From Falsiruegeria mediterranea M17 (GTDB taxonomy: Bacteria > Pseudomonadota > Alphaproteobacteria > Rhodobacterales > Rhodobacteraceae): 64,000 nucleotides of DNA. The DNA lies in NCBI RefSeq assembly GCF_900302455.1, contig NZ_ONZG01000005.1, positions 186,001 to 250,000 on the forward strand, given 5' to 3'. The notes under the pieces are model-generated. The model was not told the origin of the DNA. It saw nothing but the letters and a program-made list of their open reading frames with translations, and made no database searches. Position 1 is the first letter of the stretch. Each line of letters starts with the position of its first letter. Position numbers and translations under genes: made by a program. Positions 45,556 through 54,016 of the stretch are shown here, piece by piece.

Positions 45556-46968
45556 ATGTGGTCATTCATCGTGGCACTGAGTGTTCTGCTTCTTTTCATT
45601 GCCGCCGTATTGTGTGCCGTTCGGGCCGCCCAAACCGCCCGCACGCCTCAAGGGGCAGTGGGATGGGTGGTCTTCCTGCTGTCAGTTCCGTGGGCGGGGG
45701 TACCGCTTTATCTGTTTCTGGGTCACCACCGGTTCACGGGCTATCGCGTGGCGCGGCGTGAGAGCGAACGTGTGGTGCAAGGGATCAAAACCTATTCCCA
45801 ACACATCCGTCCTGCCCCCGAAACGCTGACCATGAATGTCAAACCCTTCGAGGCAATCGCCAACCTTCCCGTTCTCAAGGGCAACGAGGCCAAGTTGTTG
45901 GTCGATGGCGAGGCCACATTTGGTGCGATTTTCGACGCCCTTGACGCAGCCCAGGATTACATCCTGATCCAGTTCTACATCGTACGCGCCGACGATCTGG
46001 GACTGCGTCTGCAGGCCAAACTGATCGAAGCGGCTGCGCGTGGCGTCAAGGTGCGGTTCATGACCGACGCGGTCGGCAGCTATCACCTGCCCAATTCCTA
46101 CTACGAGGATATGCGCAGCGCAGGCATCGACGTTGTCATGCCCGCAGACCAACGGGGTCCGAAATTCCGCTTTCAACTGAACTATCGCAACCACCGCAAG
46201 ACCGTCGTCATCGACGGCATCACAGGCTTTATCGGCGGGCACAATGTGGGGGACGAATACTTGGGACTGGATCCCAAGTTCGGTCGTTGGCGGGACACGC
46301 ATATGCGCATCAGTGGGCCGATCGTATCACAACTTCAACTGATCTTTGTCGAAGACTGGCACTGGGCCCGGGACGAAGATCTTCTGGACGAACTGAACTG
46401 GGCCGCACCGGACGTAGGGGACAACGCAAATGCTGTCATCGTGGCCACCGGTCCCGGTGACACGACCGAGACGGGCTCGATGATGTTCTTTTCCGCCATT
46501 GCTGCCGCGCAAGAGAGGATCTGGCTCGCCTCGCCGTATTTCGTGCCCGATATCGACGTCATGACCGCCCTGACAAACGCGGCCATGCGCGGTGTCGACG
46601 TGCGATTGTTGGTGCCGGATGTGATCGACCACAAGATGCCGTGGCTCGCCGCCTTTGCCTATTTCGACGAGATCATCGAGGCAGGCGTCAAGGTCTATCG
46701 CTATACGGACGGCTTCATGCACCAAAAGGCCTTTGTGGTGGATCATACGTTGGCCGCTGTCGGCACCACAAACCTGGACAACCGATCCTTTCGCCTGAAT
46801 TTTGAAGCGATGGCATTGTTTTTTGACGCGGATGTCGCGGCAGACCTGGACGAGATGTTTCAGGTGGACTTCGAAAACTCTTACGAGCTCGTCAAACCCC
46901 TGGCGCTGCAACCGGCCTTTGTCCGCTATGGCGCGCCGCTTGCCCGGTTGGTCTCACCAATCCTCTAG
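45556..46968 (+). CDS. cls: Cardiolipin synthase (phospholipase D family)
   Basis: This 470-residue inner-membrane enzyme condenses two phosphatidylglycerols to cardiolipin and glycerol. It has two N-terminal transmembrane helices (about 4-25 and 35-55), then two HKD motifs: H-x-K-x4-D in NHRKTVVIDGITGFIGG (near 217) and HQKAFVVDHTLAAVGTTNLDNRSF (near 395). That is the standard bacterial Cls layout. It begins 25 bases after the HAD stop and converges with the K+ channel gene, overlapping it by four bases. Confidence 0.94.
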   Translation: MWSFIVALSVLLLFIAAVLCAVRAAQTARTPQGAVGWVVFLLSVPWAGVPLYLFLGHHRFTGYRVARRESERVVQGIKTYSQHIRPAPETLTMNVKPFEAIANLPVLKGNEAKLLVDGEATFGAIFDALDAAQDYILIQFYIVRADDLGLRLQAKLIEAAARGVKVRFMTDAVGSYHLPNSYYEDMRSAGIDVVMPADQRGPKFRFQLNYRNHRKTVVIDGITGFIGGHNVGDEYLGLDPKFGRWRDTHMRISGPIVSQLQLIFVEDWHWARDEDLLDELNWAAPDVGDNANAVIVATGPGDTTETGSMMFFSAIAAAQERIWLASPYFVPDIDVMTALTNAAMRGVDVRLLVPDVIDHKMPWLAAFAYFDEIIEAGVKVYRYTDGFMHQKAFVVDHTLAAVGTTNLDNRSFRLNFEAMALFFDADVAADLDEMFQVDFENSYELVKPLALQPAFVRYGAPLARLVSPIL

Positions 46969-47399
46969 ATCTTGCCATTACGTTCGAACATGCGGGTCAT
47001 CATCGCCACCAGATAGGCGGTCGACAGCCCGAACGCCAACAACCCCGTTACAGATGCAAAGGCGGCAAAGATGCGCAAATCAGGCCCCAACACGATGTCG
47101 CCATAGCCAAGCGTCGTATAGGTCACCAGTGAGAAATAGATCGCCGAATTCCAATCCGGCATCACATCACCAAAGACCCAGGCCCCAGCCCACAACCAGA
47201 CCTGAATGGTATGGGCCAAGACAATCACGCCAAGAGACAGGGAAATCAGCGTCGCGGCCCGGATCACAACCGAGTTGCGTGTCATCTTGTTGGACAGCTT
47301 CTCAAGCCAGACATTGCACAGGACCAACAACACGATTTCGACGGCAAAACACACCCCCAAGGTCACACTGCCCCAAAAGATCTGCTCGGTTAACGTCAC
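46965..47399 (-). CDS. Small two-helix potassium channel protein
   Basis: This 144-residue protein has an N-terminal hydrophobic segment, a second helix near 45-70, a pore helix and the selectivity filter TTLGYGD near residue 100, and a last transmembrane helix. It matches the ion-channel pore domain (Ion_trans_2) without an RCK regulatory domain. Such short channels occur widely in Rhodobacterales; ion specificity is inferred from the filter. It converges with cls. Confidence 0.9.
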   Translation of the reverse strand: MTLTEQIFWGSVTLGVCFAVEIVLLVLCNVWLEKLSNKMTRNSVVIRAATLISLSLGVIVLAHTIQVWLWAGAWVFGDVMPDWNSAIYFSLVTYTTLGYGDIVLGPDLRIFAAFASVTGLLAFGLSTAYLVAMMTRMFERNGKI

Positions 47400-47568
47400 T
47401 GCGCTGCTCCTGTCGAATTCCCCTCTAGGTGTCGGAAATTTGCACGCGGGTCAATCCGTTGCCCCAAAGGTGCGGCGGAAGGTTGCTATCTGCGCCTCAT
47501 CACTGGACACCGCTTTGATCCGCGCCACAGTATGGGGATGAAAAGACGCCAAGACCGGGGCCAACTCC

Positions 47569-48216
47569 ATGCTGCTGTCCATTGAAAACGTTGACAAAGC
47601 CTATCCAGGCGGGCGCCCGGTTCTGACCGGTGTGTCCTTGCAGCTGGATCGGGGTGAGACATTGGCACTGACGGGTGACAGTGGCAGTGGCAAAAGCACG
47701 CTTTTGAACCTGGTCGCGACGTTGGATCATTTCGATGCGGGTGAAATCACGCTGGATCAGACGCTGTATTCAGGGCTGGACGATGCAGGTCGTGCGGCGC
47801 TCAGACGATCCCAGGTGGCGCTGGTCTTTCAGGCCTTCAACCTGATCCCGTCCCTGACGGTGGCCCAGAACCTGAGCTTTCACGCCCGCCTGGCCGGTGT
47901 TCTTGATCCCGCGTGGCAAGAGACACTTGCCGAACGCCTGGGCCTGACCGAGTTGCTGGATCGGATGCCCGAGCAGGTGTCCGGCGGGCAGCAACAGCGT
48001 GTCGCCATCGGGCGGGCCATGGCGCTGAAGCCGCCACTTCTGTTGGCAGATGAACCCACAGGCAATCTGGATGAAGTCGCAAGTGCGGCGGTCATGGACC
48101 TTATGCTGGAACTGGTCCGGGATGCGGGCTCTGCCTTGTTGCTGGTGACTCATTCACCTGCCATCGCCGCCCGCGCGGACCGTCAAGTTCATCTGAGCCA
48201 GGGACAGATTGCATGA
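47569..48216 (+). CDS. ABC transporter ATP-binding protein (LolD/MacB-type)
   Basis: This 215-residue ATPase of the lipoprotein- or peptide-export family drives a FtsX-like permease. Walker A is GDSGSGKST (near 37), signature [14 protein letters not shown], Walker [13 protein letters not shown], and the D-loop and H-switch [12 protein letters not shown] follow. Its stop overlaps the permease start by four bases. The trio with the next two genes resembles the attachment-related AttE-AttF-AttH group. Confidence 0.93.
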   Translation: MLLSIENVDKAYPGGRPVLTGVSLQLDRGETLALTGDSGSGKSTLLNLVATLDHFDAGEITLDQTLYSGLDDAGRAALRRSQVALVFQAFNLIPSLTVAQNLSFHARLAGVLDPAWQETLAERLGLTELLDRMPEQVSGGQQQRVAIGRAMALKPPLLLADEPTGNLDEVASAAVMDLMLELVRDAGSALLLVTHSPAIAARADRQVHLSQGQIA

Positions 48217-50627
48217 CAGGCGCCATCCTGCAGGCCATCTGGTCACACTGGCGGCGCCACCCTTTGCAGCTGGCCACTTTGCTCAGTGGCATCGCTCTGG
48301 CCACCGCACTCTGGTCGGCGGTTCAGGCAATCAACACCGAGGCGCGGGCAAATTATGCCAGCGCCACACAACAGCTGGCCGCCGGATCGCTGGATCGGAT
48401 CATTGATCCGTCCGGCCCGATGACCTTGTCGCAATACCGCATCCTGCGCCGTGCCGGGTGGCAAGTGGCCGCCGTGCGCGAAGGACGGCTCGCAGTGGCT
48501 GGGGGACGGATCAACCTGTTGGGTGTGGATTTGCTGAGCTATCCCACCCTGCCCGCCATCGCCGAGGCCTCTCAGGTTCAGGGGATCGCGCCAGTTGATG
48601 CTCTGTCCGCACCCGGTCGGCTGTTTGCGCGCGCACCTTTGGCCGAGCGATTGCAGGCGACCGCCGGTTTGCCGCCTGTTATCGCGAGTGATCAAGTGCC
48701 AGTGGGCACGGTCCTGACCGACATCGGCACCGCCGGTGCGCTGCTGGGAGAGCCTGAGCAGATCAGTCATGTGGTCGTCCTGTCGAAACAACCCAAAGGC
48801 ATACCGCCCCTGGATCAGATCGCACCGGAACTGCGGCGCATCTCGACCCAGGGTGACGGCGGCATCGCCAGCCTGACCGACAGTTTTCATCTGAACCTGA
48901 CCGCCTTTGGCCTGCTGTCCTTTGCCGTGGGGCTGTTCATTGTCCACGGCACGGTGGGACTGGCCTTTGAACAGCGCCGCCCGATGATCCGCACCCTACG
49001 CGCACTTGGCACCCCCATGCGGACCCTGCGCCGCCTCTTGGTGGTTGAGCTGATGATCCTGGCCCTGATCGGGGGCCTCGTAGGTCTGGTTCTGGGGCTC
49101 TATATTGCGGGCGCCCTGTTGCCGGACGTCGCCGCCACGCTGCGGGGGCTTTATGGCGCGCCGGTGGACGGGGCTTTGACGATCCGTCCTGTATGGGTTG
49201 CCTCGGGCCTTGGGATGGCGCTGATTGGGACGGCCGCAGCCAGCGGACAGGCGTTTTGGAAGCTTGCACGCTTGCCTCTCTTGTCGACGCCCGGCGCGCG
49301 GGCCTGGTCGGGGCAAACCCAAGGGTCGGTAGCGCGTTTGGCTGTGGCCGGTTTGGGACTGATCGGATTGGGCGTGATCGCCGTTTTGCTGGGGGATGGG
49401 CTGATCGCTGGATTTGCCTTGCTGGCGGGCTTTTTGATGGGAGCGGCTCTGTGCTTGCCATTTCTCTTGTCGCATTTGCTGAACCTTGGCGGGCGCACTG
49501 CGGGCACAGCTCTGTCTGAATGGGTCTGGGCCGATATGAAAGCACAGCTGCCCGGCTTGTCGCTGGCCCTGATGGCTCTGCTTTTGGCAATGGCCGCAAA
49601 CATCGGCGTCGGCACCATGGTGTCCAGCTTTCGTCTGACCTTTACCGGGTGGCTCGACCAACGCCTGACCGCCGAGTTGTATGTCACTGCCCGCGACGAC
49701 GCCCAAGGCGCCGAGATTGAACGTTGGTTGGGTCGACACAGTGACCGCGTTCTGCCCATCCGCGCGTTGGAGATGGAGCACGAAAGCGCACCGATCTTTG
49801 TCTATGGTGTCGTGGATGACCAGACCTATCGCCAACACTGGCCGCTGCTGACGCCGGCCGAAGGCGTCTGGGATCGTGTTGTGGGGGGCGAGGCGATCCT
49901 GATCAACGAACAGATGGCCCGACGCAACAACCTCTGGCCCGGGGACACTGTAACGCTGCCCCCTGACCTGACCTACCCAATAGCGGGCGTCTATTCCGAC
50001 TACGGCAATCCCACGGCACAGGCCATCCTGTCCGTGGACGAGCTGGCGCGCTTTGGCCTGCCCGTGCCCAACACGCGCTTTGGCGTTCGCTTGCCGTCTG
50101 ACAAGGTCGCGACGGTGGCACAAGAGCTGGCCGCCAGTTTTGACCTACCGCCAGACGCACTGATTGATCAGGCCAACCTCAAGGCCCGCTCGATGGAGAT
50201 TTTCGACAAGACCTTTGTCGTTACCGGTGCACTCAACATCCTGACGCTTGGCGTGGCGGGGTTCGCCATTTTCACCAGCCTTCTGACGCTCTGGACCCAA
50301 CGCCTGCCCCAGCTGGCCCCGGTCTGGGCCATGGGCATCACGCGCAGGCAACTTGCGGGGTTGGAGCTGTTGCGCAGCGTGATCCTGGCGGCGCTGACGA
50401 CTGCGCTTGCCCTGCCCCTGGGTTTGATGCTGGCCTGGGTTCTGCTGGCAGTGATCAATGTCGAGGCCTTTGGTTGGCGCCTGCCCATGTTCGTCTTCCC
50501 TGTCGAATGGGCCAAACTGGGAGCACTGGCCGTGCTCACCGCCTTGGTGGCCGGCTTGTTGCCTGCCCGGCGCCTTTTGCAAGTGCCCCCCTCGGATCTG
50601 CTCAAGGTGTTTGCCCATGAACGTTAG
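48213..50627 (+). CDS. FtsX-like ABC permease, fused double unit
   Basis: This is an 804-residue inner-membrane permease. A first transmembrane helix (about 18-40) and a large periplasmic region are followed by three helices near 235-345, a second periplasmic domain and three C-terminal helices (about 680-795), so two MacB/FtsX modules are fused in one protein. It works with the upstream ATPase. Such permeases export lipids or lipoproteins, or transmit force, instead of importing substrates. The last bases overlap the next gene by 11. Confidence 0.9.
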   Translation: MTGAILQAIWSHWRRHPLQLATLLSGIALATALWSAVQAINTEARANYASATQQLAAGSLDRIIDPSGPMTLSQYRILRRAGWQVAAVREGRLAVAGGRINLLGVDLLSYPTLPAIAEASQVQGIAPVDALSAPGRLFARAPLAERLQATAGLPPVIASDQVPVGTVLTDIGTAGALLGEPEQISHVVVLSKQPKGIPPLDQIAPELRRISTQGDGGIASLTDSFHLNLTAFGLLSFAVGLFIVHGTVGLAFEQRRPMIRTLRALGTPMRTLRRLLVVELMILALIGGLVGLVLGLYIAGALLPDVAATLRGLYGAPVDGALTIRPVWVASGLGMALIGTAAASGQAFWKLARLPLLSTPGARAWSGQTQGSVARLAVAGLGLIGLGVIAVLLGDGLIAGFALLAGFLMGAALCLPFLLSHLLNLGGRTAGTALSEWVWADMKAQLPGLSLALMALLLAMAANIGVGTMVSSFRLTFTGWLDQRLTAELYVTARDDAQGAEIERWLGRHSDRVLPIRALEMEHESAPIFVYGVVDDQTYRQHWPLLTPAEGVWDRVVGGEAILINEQMARRNNLWPGDTVTLPPDLTYPIAGVYSDYGNPTAQAILSVDELARFGLPVPNTRFGVRLPSDKVATVAQELAASFDLPPDALIDQANLKARSMEIFDKTFVVTGALNILTLGVAGFAIFTSLLTLWTQRLPQLAPVWAMGITRRQLAGLELLRSVILAALTTALALPLGLMLAWVLLAVINVEAFGWRLPMFVFPVEWAKLGALAVLTALVAGLLPARRLLQVPPSDLLKVFAHER

Positions 50628-51660
50628 GATGATCCTGCTTGTTCTGCTGATGGCGCTGCCCGGTGTGGCCGGTGCCCAGGGGTTTGCGGGCCTTGGCGCC
50701 ACCGCCGATGGGTTTGCTGTGCCGAAGCGCGGGAACCTGTTGAACTTTCCCGACGACCATGGCCCCCACCCGTCGTTTCGGATCGAATGGTGGTATGTCA
50801 CCGCCAACCTCACAGGCACGGATGGGCGGGACTATGGCATTCAATGGACCCTGTTCCGTAGCGCCCTGCGCCCTTTTGAAAGCGATGGCTGGCAAAGCCC
50901 GCAGCTCTGGATGGGACACGCGGCAGTCACATCACCCGAGGCGCATTTCTTTGACGAACGCTTTGCGCGCGATGGCATTGGACAGGCAGGTGTCACGGCC
51001 CACCCCTTTGAGGCCTGGATCGACGATTGGCAGATGGTCGGCCCCGATTTCGACCATCTGAACCTGCGCGCCAGCGGGTCAGAATTCACCTATGACTTGG
51101 ATCTCGTGGCCACCGGCCCGTTGGTGGCCCATGGCGACCGGGGGTATTCGGTCAAATCCGCGGCTGGTCAGGCGAGCTATTACTATTCCCAACCCGCCTA
51201 TCAAGTCAGTGGCACGCTGGACCTGCCGAACGGCCCGATGCCGGTCACCGGCTGGGCCTGGCTTGACCGCGAATGGTCATCTCAGCCCCTGTCCGAGGAT
51301 CAGACAGGTTGGGATTGGTTCTCACTCACATTTGATAGTGGCGAACGGCTGATGGCGTTTCGGCTGCGAGGAGAGACCGATCTCTTCACCTCTGGCACCT
51401 GGATCGCCCCGGACGGCCAGGCATCGCCGATTGGCAATGGTCACGTGACCGCGACGCCAACCAAATGGGACGAGGCGACCGGACGCCAGGTCCCGATTGC
51501 TTGGGATCTGCAGTTGCCCGAAAAGAGCATCGACATTCGAATTGAGGCGCTCAATCCAGCCGCATGGATGGGAACGACATTCGCCTATTGGGAAGGACCT
51601 GTGCAGGTCTCGGGATCGCATCAGGGCAAAGGCTATCTGGAGATGACGGGATATGACTGA
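50617..51660 (+). CDS. AttH/lipocalin-like secreted hydrolase-family protein
   Basis: This is a 347-residue protein with a signal peptide (MNVRMILLVLLMALPGVAGA) and a duplicated beta-barrel of the AttH/CrtC-like type (COG5621 as I recall it). Marks are HPSFRIEWWYVTANL (near 50), YGIQWTLFRSAL, MGHAAVTSP, and WLDREWSSQPLSEDQTGWDWFSL. Carotenoid hydratase activity is not implied: the family is diverse. Start at 50617 is set by the signal peptide; it overlaps the permease by 11 bases. Its partner ATPase/permease suggests a cell-surface role. Confidence 0.87.
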   Translation: MNVRMILLVLLMALPGVAGAQGFAGLGATADGFAVPKRGNLLNFPDDHGPHPSFRIEWWYVTANLTGTDGRDYGIQWTLFRSALRPFESDGWQSPQLWMGHAAVTSPEAHFFDERFARDGIGQAGVTAHPFEAWIDDWQMVGPDFDHLNLRASGSEFTYDLDLVATGPLVAHGDRGYSVKSAAGQASYYYSQPAYQVSGTLDLPNGPMPVTGWAWLDREWSSQPLSEDQTGWDWFSLTFDSGERLMAFRLRGETDLFTSGTWIAPDGQASPIGNGHVTATPTKWDEATGRQVPIAWDLQLPEKSIDIRIEALNPAAWMGTTFAYWEGPVQVSGSHQGKGYLEMTGYD

Positions 51661-52207
51661 ACCCACCTTGACCGGCGCCTGGTCCCAAGCCTGGACCATC
51701 TTGCAGCAAGCCAATGCCGACGACCGCTCGCCCCTACGGTTCGTGACCTTAGCCACCGTCGACGCAAACCACGCCCCGCAATTGCGCACCGTGGTGCTGC
51801 GCGAGTTGGATGCAGACGCGGCCACGCTTTGCATTTTCACCGATGCTCGTTCGCACAAGGTGGCAGAGCTTGGCAAAAACAACGCGGCCTCCCTACACCT
51901 CTGGGCGCCAGATCACCTGATCCAACTACGCCTGTCCGGCGAGGCACAGATCACGAGTGGCACGCCGATACAAGAACAGTGGGCAACCGTGCCCGATCAC
52001 ATGCGCGAGGCCTATGGCCATGTCCCGCCACCTGGCACCAAAATCGCGGCGTCTGAGGCCTGGGAGGTGCACCCAGACATAAATAATTTCACCAAAATTA
52101 CTGTAACCTTGTCTCATATCGACATTGTTTGCCTGTCGCGCGACGGACACTGGCGCGCGGAATTTCTTAAGAAAAACAATTGGAAGGGTGATTGGCTGTC
52201 GCCTTGA
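51653..52207 (+). CDS. Pyridoxamine 5'-phosphate oxidase-family flavoprotein
   Basis: This is a 184-residue FMN-binding split-barrel protein of the Alr4036/PNPOx-like type. The motif RFVTLATVDANHAPQLRTVVLRE near residue 29 and FTDARSHKVAEL near 62 match the FMN site; the later region HLWAPDHLIQLRLSGEAQI fits the same fold. Unlike true PdxH it lacks the substrate-binding C terminus. Function is not determined. Overlaps the AttH-like gene by eight bases, yet no obvious link to that system. Confidence 0.87.
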   Translation: MTEPTLTGAWSQAWTILQQANADDRSPLRFVTLATVDANHAPQLRTVVLRELDADAATLCIFTDARSHKVAELGKNNAASLHLWAPDHLIQLRLSGEAQITSGTPIQEQWATVPDHMREAYGHVPPPGTKIAASEAWEVHPDINNFTKITVTLSHIDIVCLSRDGHWRAEFLKKNNWKGDWLSP

Positions 52208-52239
52208 CCCTGCAGATTCAGGAAGTTGACGCAAGGACT

Positions 52240-52336
52240 GGTTGCAGACAACCGTTGCAACCCGCTCAAGGATTTGGATGATACACCCCATGAGGACCGG
52301 AAAGGTCCAAACGCCTGCGGCACAAGAATCGCAGGC
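52240..52336 (+). promoter_or_regulatory. Three consecutive hairpins upstream of the first substrate-binding protein
   Basis: In the 150-base gap before the transporter gene three perfect inverted repeats follow one another: GGTTGCA/TGCAACC (52240-52246 with 52256-52262), GGACC/GGTCC (52294-52298 with 52304-52308) and GCCTGCG/CGCAGGC (52313-52319 with 52330-52336). The last ends about ten bases before the Shine-Dalgarno. No T run follows, so they are not terminators. A structured leader is an inference. Confidence 0.42.
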
Positions 52337-52357
52337 TCAATAAATTGGGAGAGAACG

Positions 52358-53938
52358 ATGAAACTCAAACATCTTCTGGTCGCCGCAAGTGCGACCGCTC
52401 TGATGGCGTCTGCCGTTTCGGCAGAAACGCTGCGCTGGGCCCGCGCCGGTGACGCGCTGACTTTGGACCCGCATGCACAGAACGAAGGCCCGACCTCGGC
52501 ACTGGCGCATCAGATCATGGAACCGCTGGTGATGCGCGACATGACCGGTGCGATGGTGCCTGCTCTGGCCACCGAATGGGGCCCGTCCGAGGCCAACCCG
52601 AACGTCTGGGTGTTCAAACTGCGTGAAGGCGTGACGTTCCATGACGGCGCCGAGTTTGACAGCGAAGACGTCGTCTTTTCGCTGAACCGTGCGATGACAC
52701 CGGATTCGGATTACAAGGAACTGTTGGCCTCGGTCAAAGAGGTGCGCGCCACCGACAAATACACCGTCGAAATCGAGACCAACGGTCCGAACCCGATCAT
52801 GCCGAACAACCTGACCAACATGTTCATGATGGACAAGGGTTGGGCCGAAGCAAACGGCGCCGTCAAAGTACAGGACTATGAGGGTGGCGAAGACACCTTT
52901 GCGGCCAAGAACGCAATGGGCACCGGCCCTTTCATGCTGGTCAGCCGCGAGCCTGACGTGAAAACCGTCATGAAGATCAACGACAATTATTGGGGCAAGG
53001 ATGAGTTCCCGATGGTTGTGACCGAGATCGTCTATACCCCGATCCAGAACGCCGCGACCCGTGTTGCAGCTCTGTTGTCTGGCGAAGTTGATTTCATTCA
53101 GGACGTTCCGGTTCAGGATCTCGAGCGTGTAGCAGGTTCCGATGGTCTGGACGTGCGTACCGCACCGCAGAACCGCGTCATCTTCTTTGGTATGAACCAA
53201 GGCGATGCGGACCTGAAAAACGACAACGTCGAGGGCAAGAACCCGCTGGCAGACGTTCGCGTGCGCAAGGCGATGTCGATGGCGATCAACCGTGATGCGA
53301 TCAAACAGGTTGTGATGCGTGGCCAATCGGCCCCTGCTGGCATGATCTCGCCGCCCTTCGTGAACGGCTGGAACGAGGCCATGGACAGCTCGTCCACGAC
53401 CGACATCGAAGGTGCCAAGGCGCTGATGGCCGAAGCAGGCTATGGTGACGGTTTCAGCATTCAGTTGGATTGCCCGAACGACCGCTACATCAACGATGAA
53501 GCGATCTGTCAGGCGGCGGTTGGCATGCTGGCGCAGATCGGCGTGACCGTGAACCTCGATGCCAAGCCCAAGGCGCAACACTTCCCGCTGATCAACAACC
53601 TGGAAACCGACTTCTACATGCTAGGTTGGGGCGTTCCGACATACGACTCGGAATACATCTTCAACTTCCTGGCCCACACCAAGGGTGAGAAGTACGGTTC
53701 GTGGAACGGCACCCGTTTCGGCAACGCCGATCTGGACGCCAAAATCCAGGCGCTTGCCTCGGAAACCAACCTGCCCAAGCGCAACGAGATGATCAACGAG
53801 ATCTGGACCGTTGTGCAGGACGAGCAGCTGTATATCCCGATCCACCACCAGGTGCTGAACTGGGGCATGAACTCCAAGGTTGGCACCATCGTGGCGCCGG
53901 ATGACACCGCCAAGTTCAAGTACTTCACTCTGAACTGA
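52358..53938 (+). CDS. ABC transporter substrate-binding protein, peptide family 5 (first copy)
   Basis: This 526-residue periplasmic binding protein has a signal peptide cleaved near A22 (AVSA-ET). It follows the family-5 pattern for oligopeptides, opines or glycosides: ETLRWARAGDALTLDPHAQN, LREGVTFHDGAEFDSEDVVFSL, and NRVIFFGMNQGDADL. It delivers a ligand to a Dpp/Opp-type permease; the likely permease and ATPase genes are about 7 kb on at 61222. The start has GGGAGA upstream. A clear terminator follows. About 35-40% like the second copy by eye. Confidence 0.92.
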   Translation: MKLKHLLVAASATALMASAVSAETLRWARAGDALTLDPHAQNEGPTSALAHQIMEPLVMRDMTGAMVPALATEWGPSEANPNVWVFKLREGVTFHDGAEFDSEDVVFSLNRAMTPDSDYKELLASVKEVRATDKYTVEIETNGPNPIMPNNLTNMFMMDKGWAEANGAVKVQDYEGGEDTFAAKNAMGTGPFMLVSREPDVKTVMKINDNYWGKDEFPMVVTEIVYTPIQNAATRVAALLSGEVDFIQDVPVQDLERVAGSDGLDVRTAPQNRVIFFGMNQGDADLKNDNVEGKNPLADVRVRKAMSMAINRDAIKQVVMRGQSAPAGMISPPFVNGWNEAMDSSSTTDIEGAKALMAEAGYGDGFSIQLDCPNDRYINDEAICQAAVGMLAQIGVTVNLDAKPKAQHFPLINNLETDFYMLGWGVPTYDSEYIFNFLAHTKGEKYGSWNGTRFGNADLDAKIQALASETNLPKRNEMINEIWTVVQDEQLYIPIHHQVLNWGMNSKVGTIVAPDDTAKFKYFTLN

Positions 53939-53968
53939 TCCTCTCTGATCATCAGAGCCAAGGAAATG

Positions 53969-53997
53969 GGCCCGTCGAAACCTCGACGGGCCTTTTT
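53969..53997 (+). terminator. Rho-independent terminator after the first substrate-binding protein
   Basis: GGCCCGTCGA (53969-53978) pairs perfectly with TCGACGGGCC (53983-53992) across a four-base loop, followed by TTTTT. It also separates the gene from the convergent sulfatase, whose stop lies 20 bases on. Confidence 0.94.
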
Positions 53998-54016
53998 CGT
54001 GTCAGGACAGGGCACG

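Noticed and set aside
47400-47568. Small gene in the gap before the ABC ATPase
   Set aside because: Frames here are short, start outside the gap or overlap the ATPase antisense; no ribosome site or family.
50617-51660. Carotenoid 1,2-hydratase (CrtC)
   Set aside because: It shares the fold, but there are no other carotenoid genes and its partners are an ABC exporter.
52240-52336. CRISPR-like repeat array
   Set aside because: The three hairpins differ in sequence and spacing; no repeated unit.
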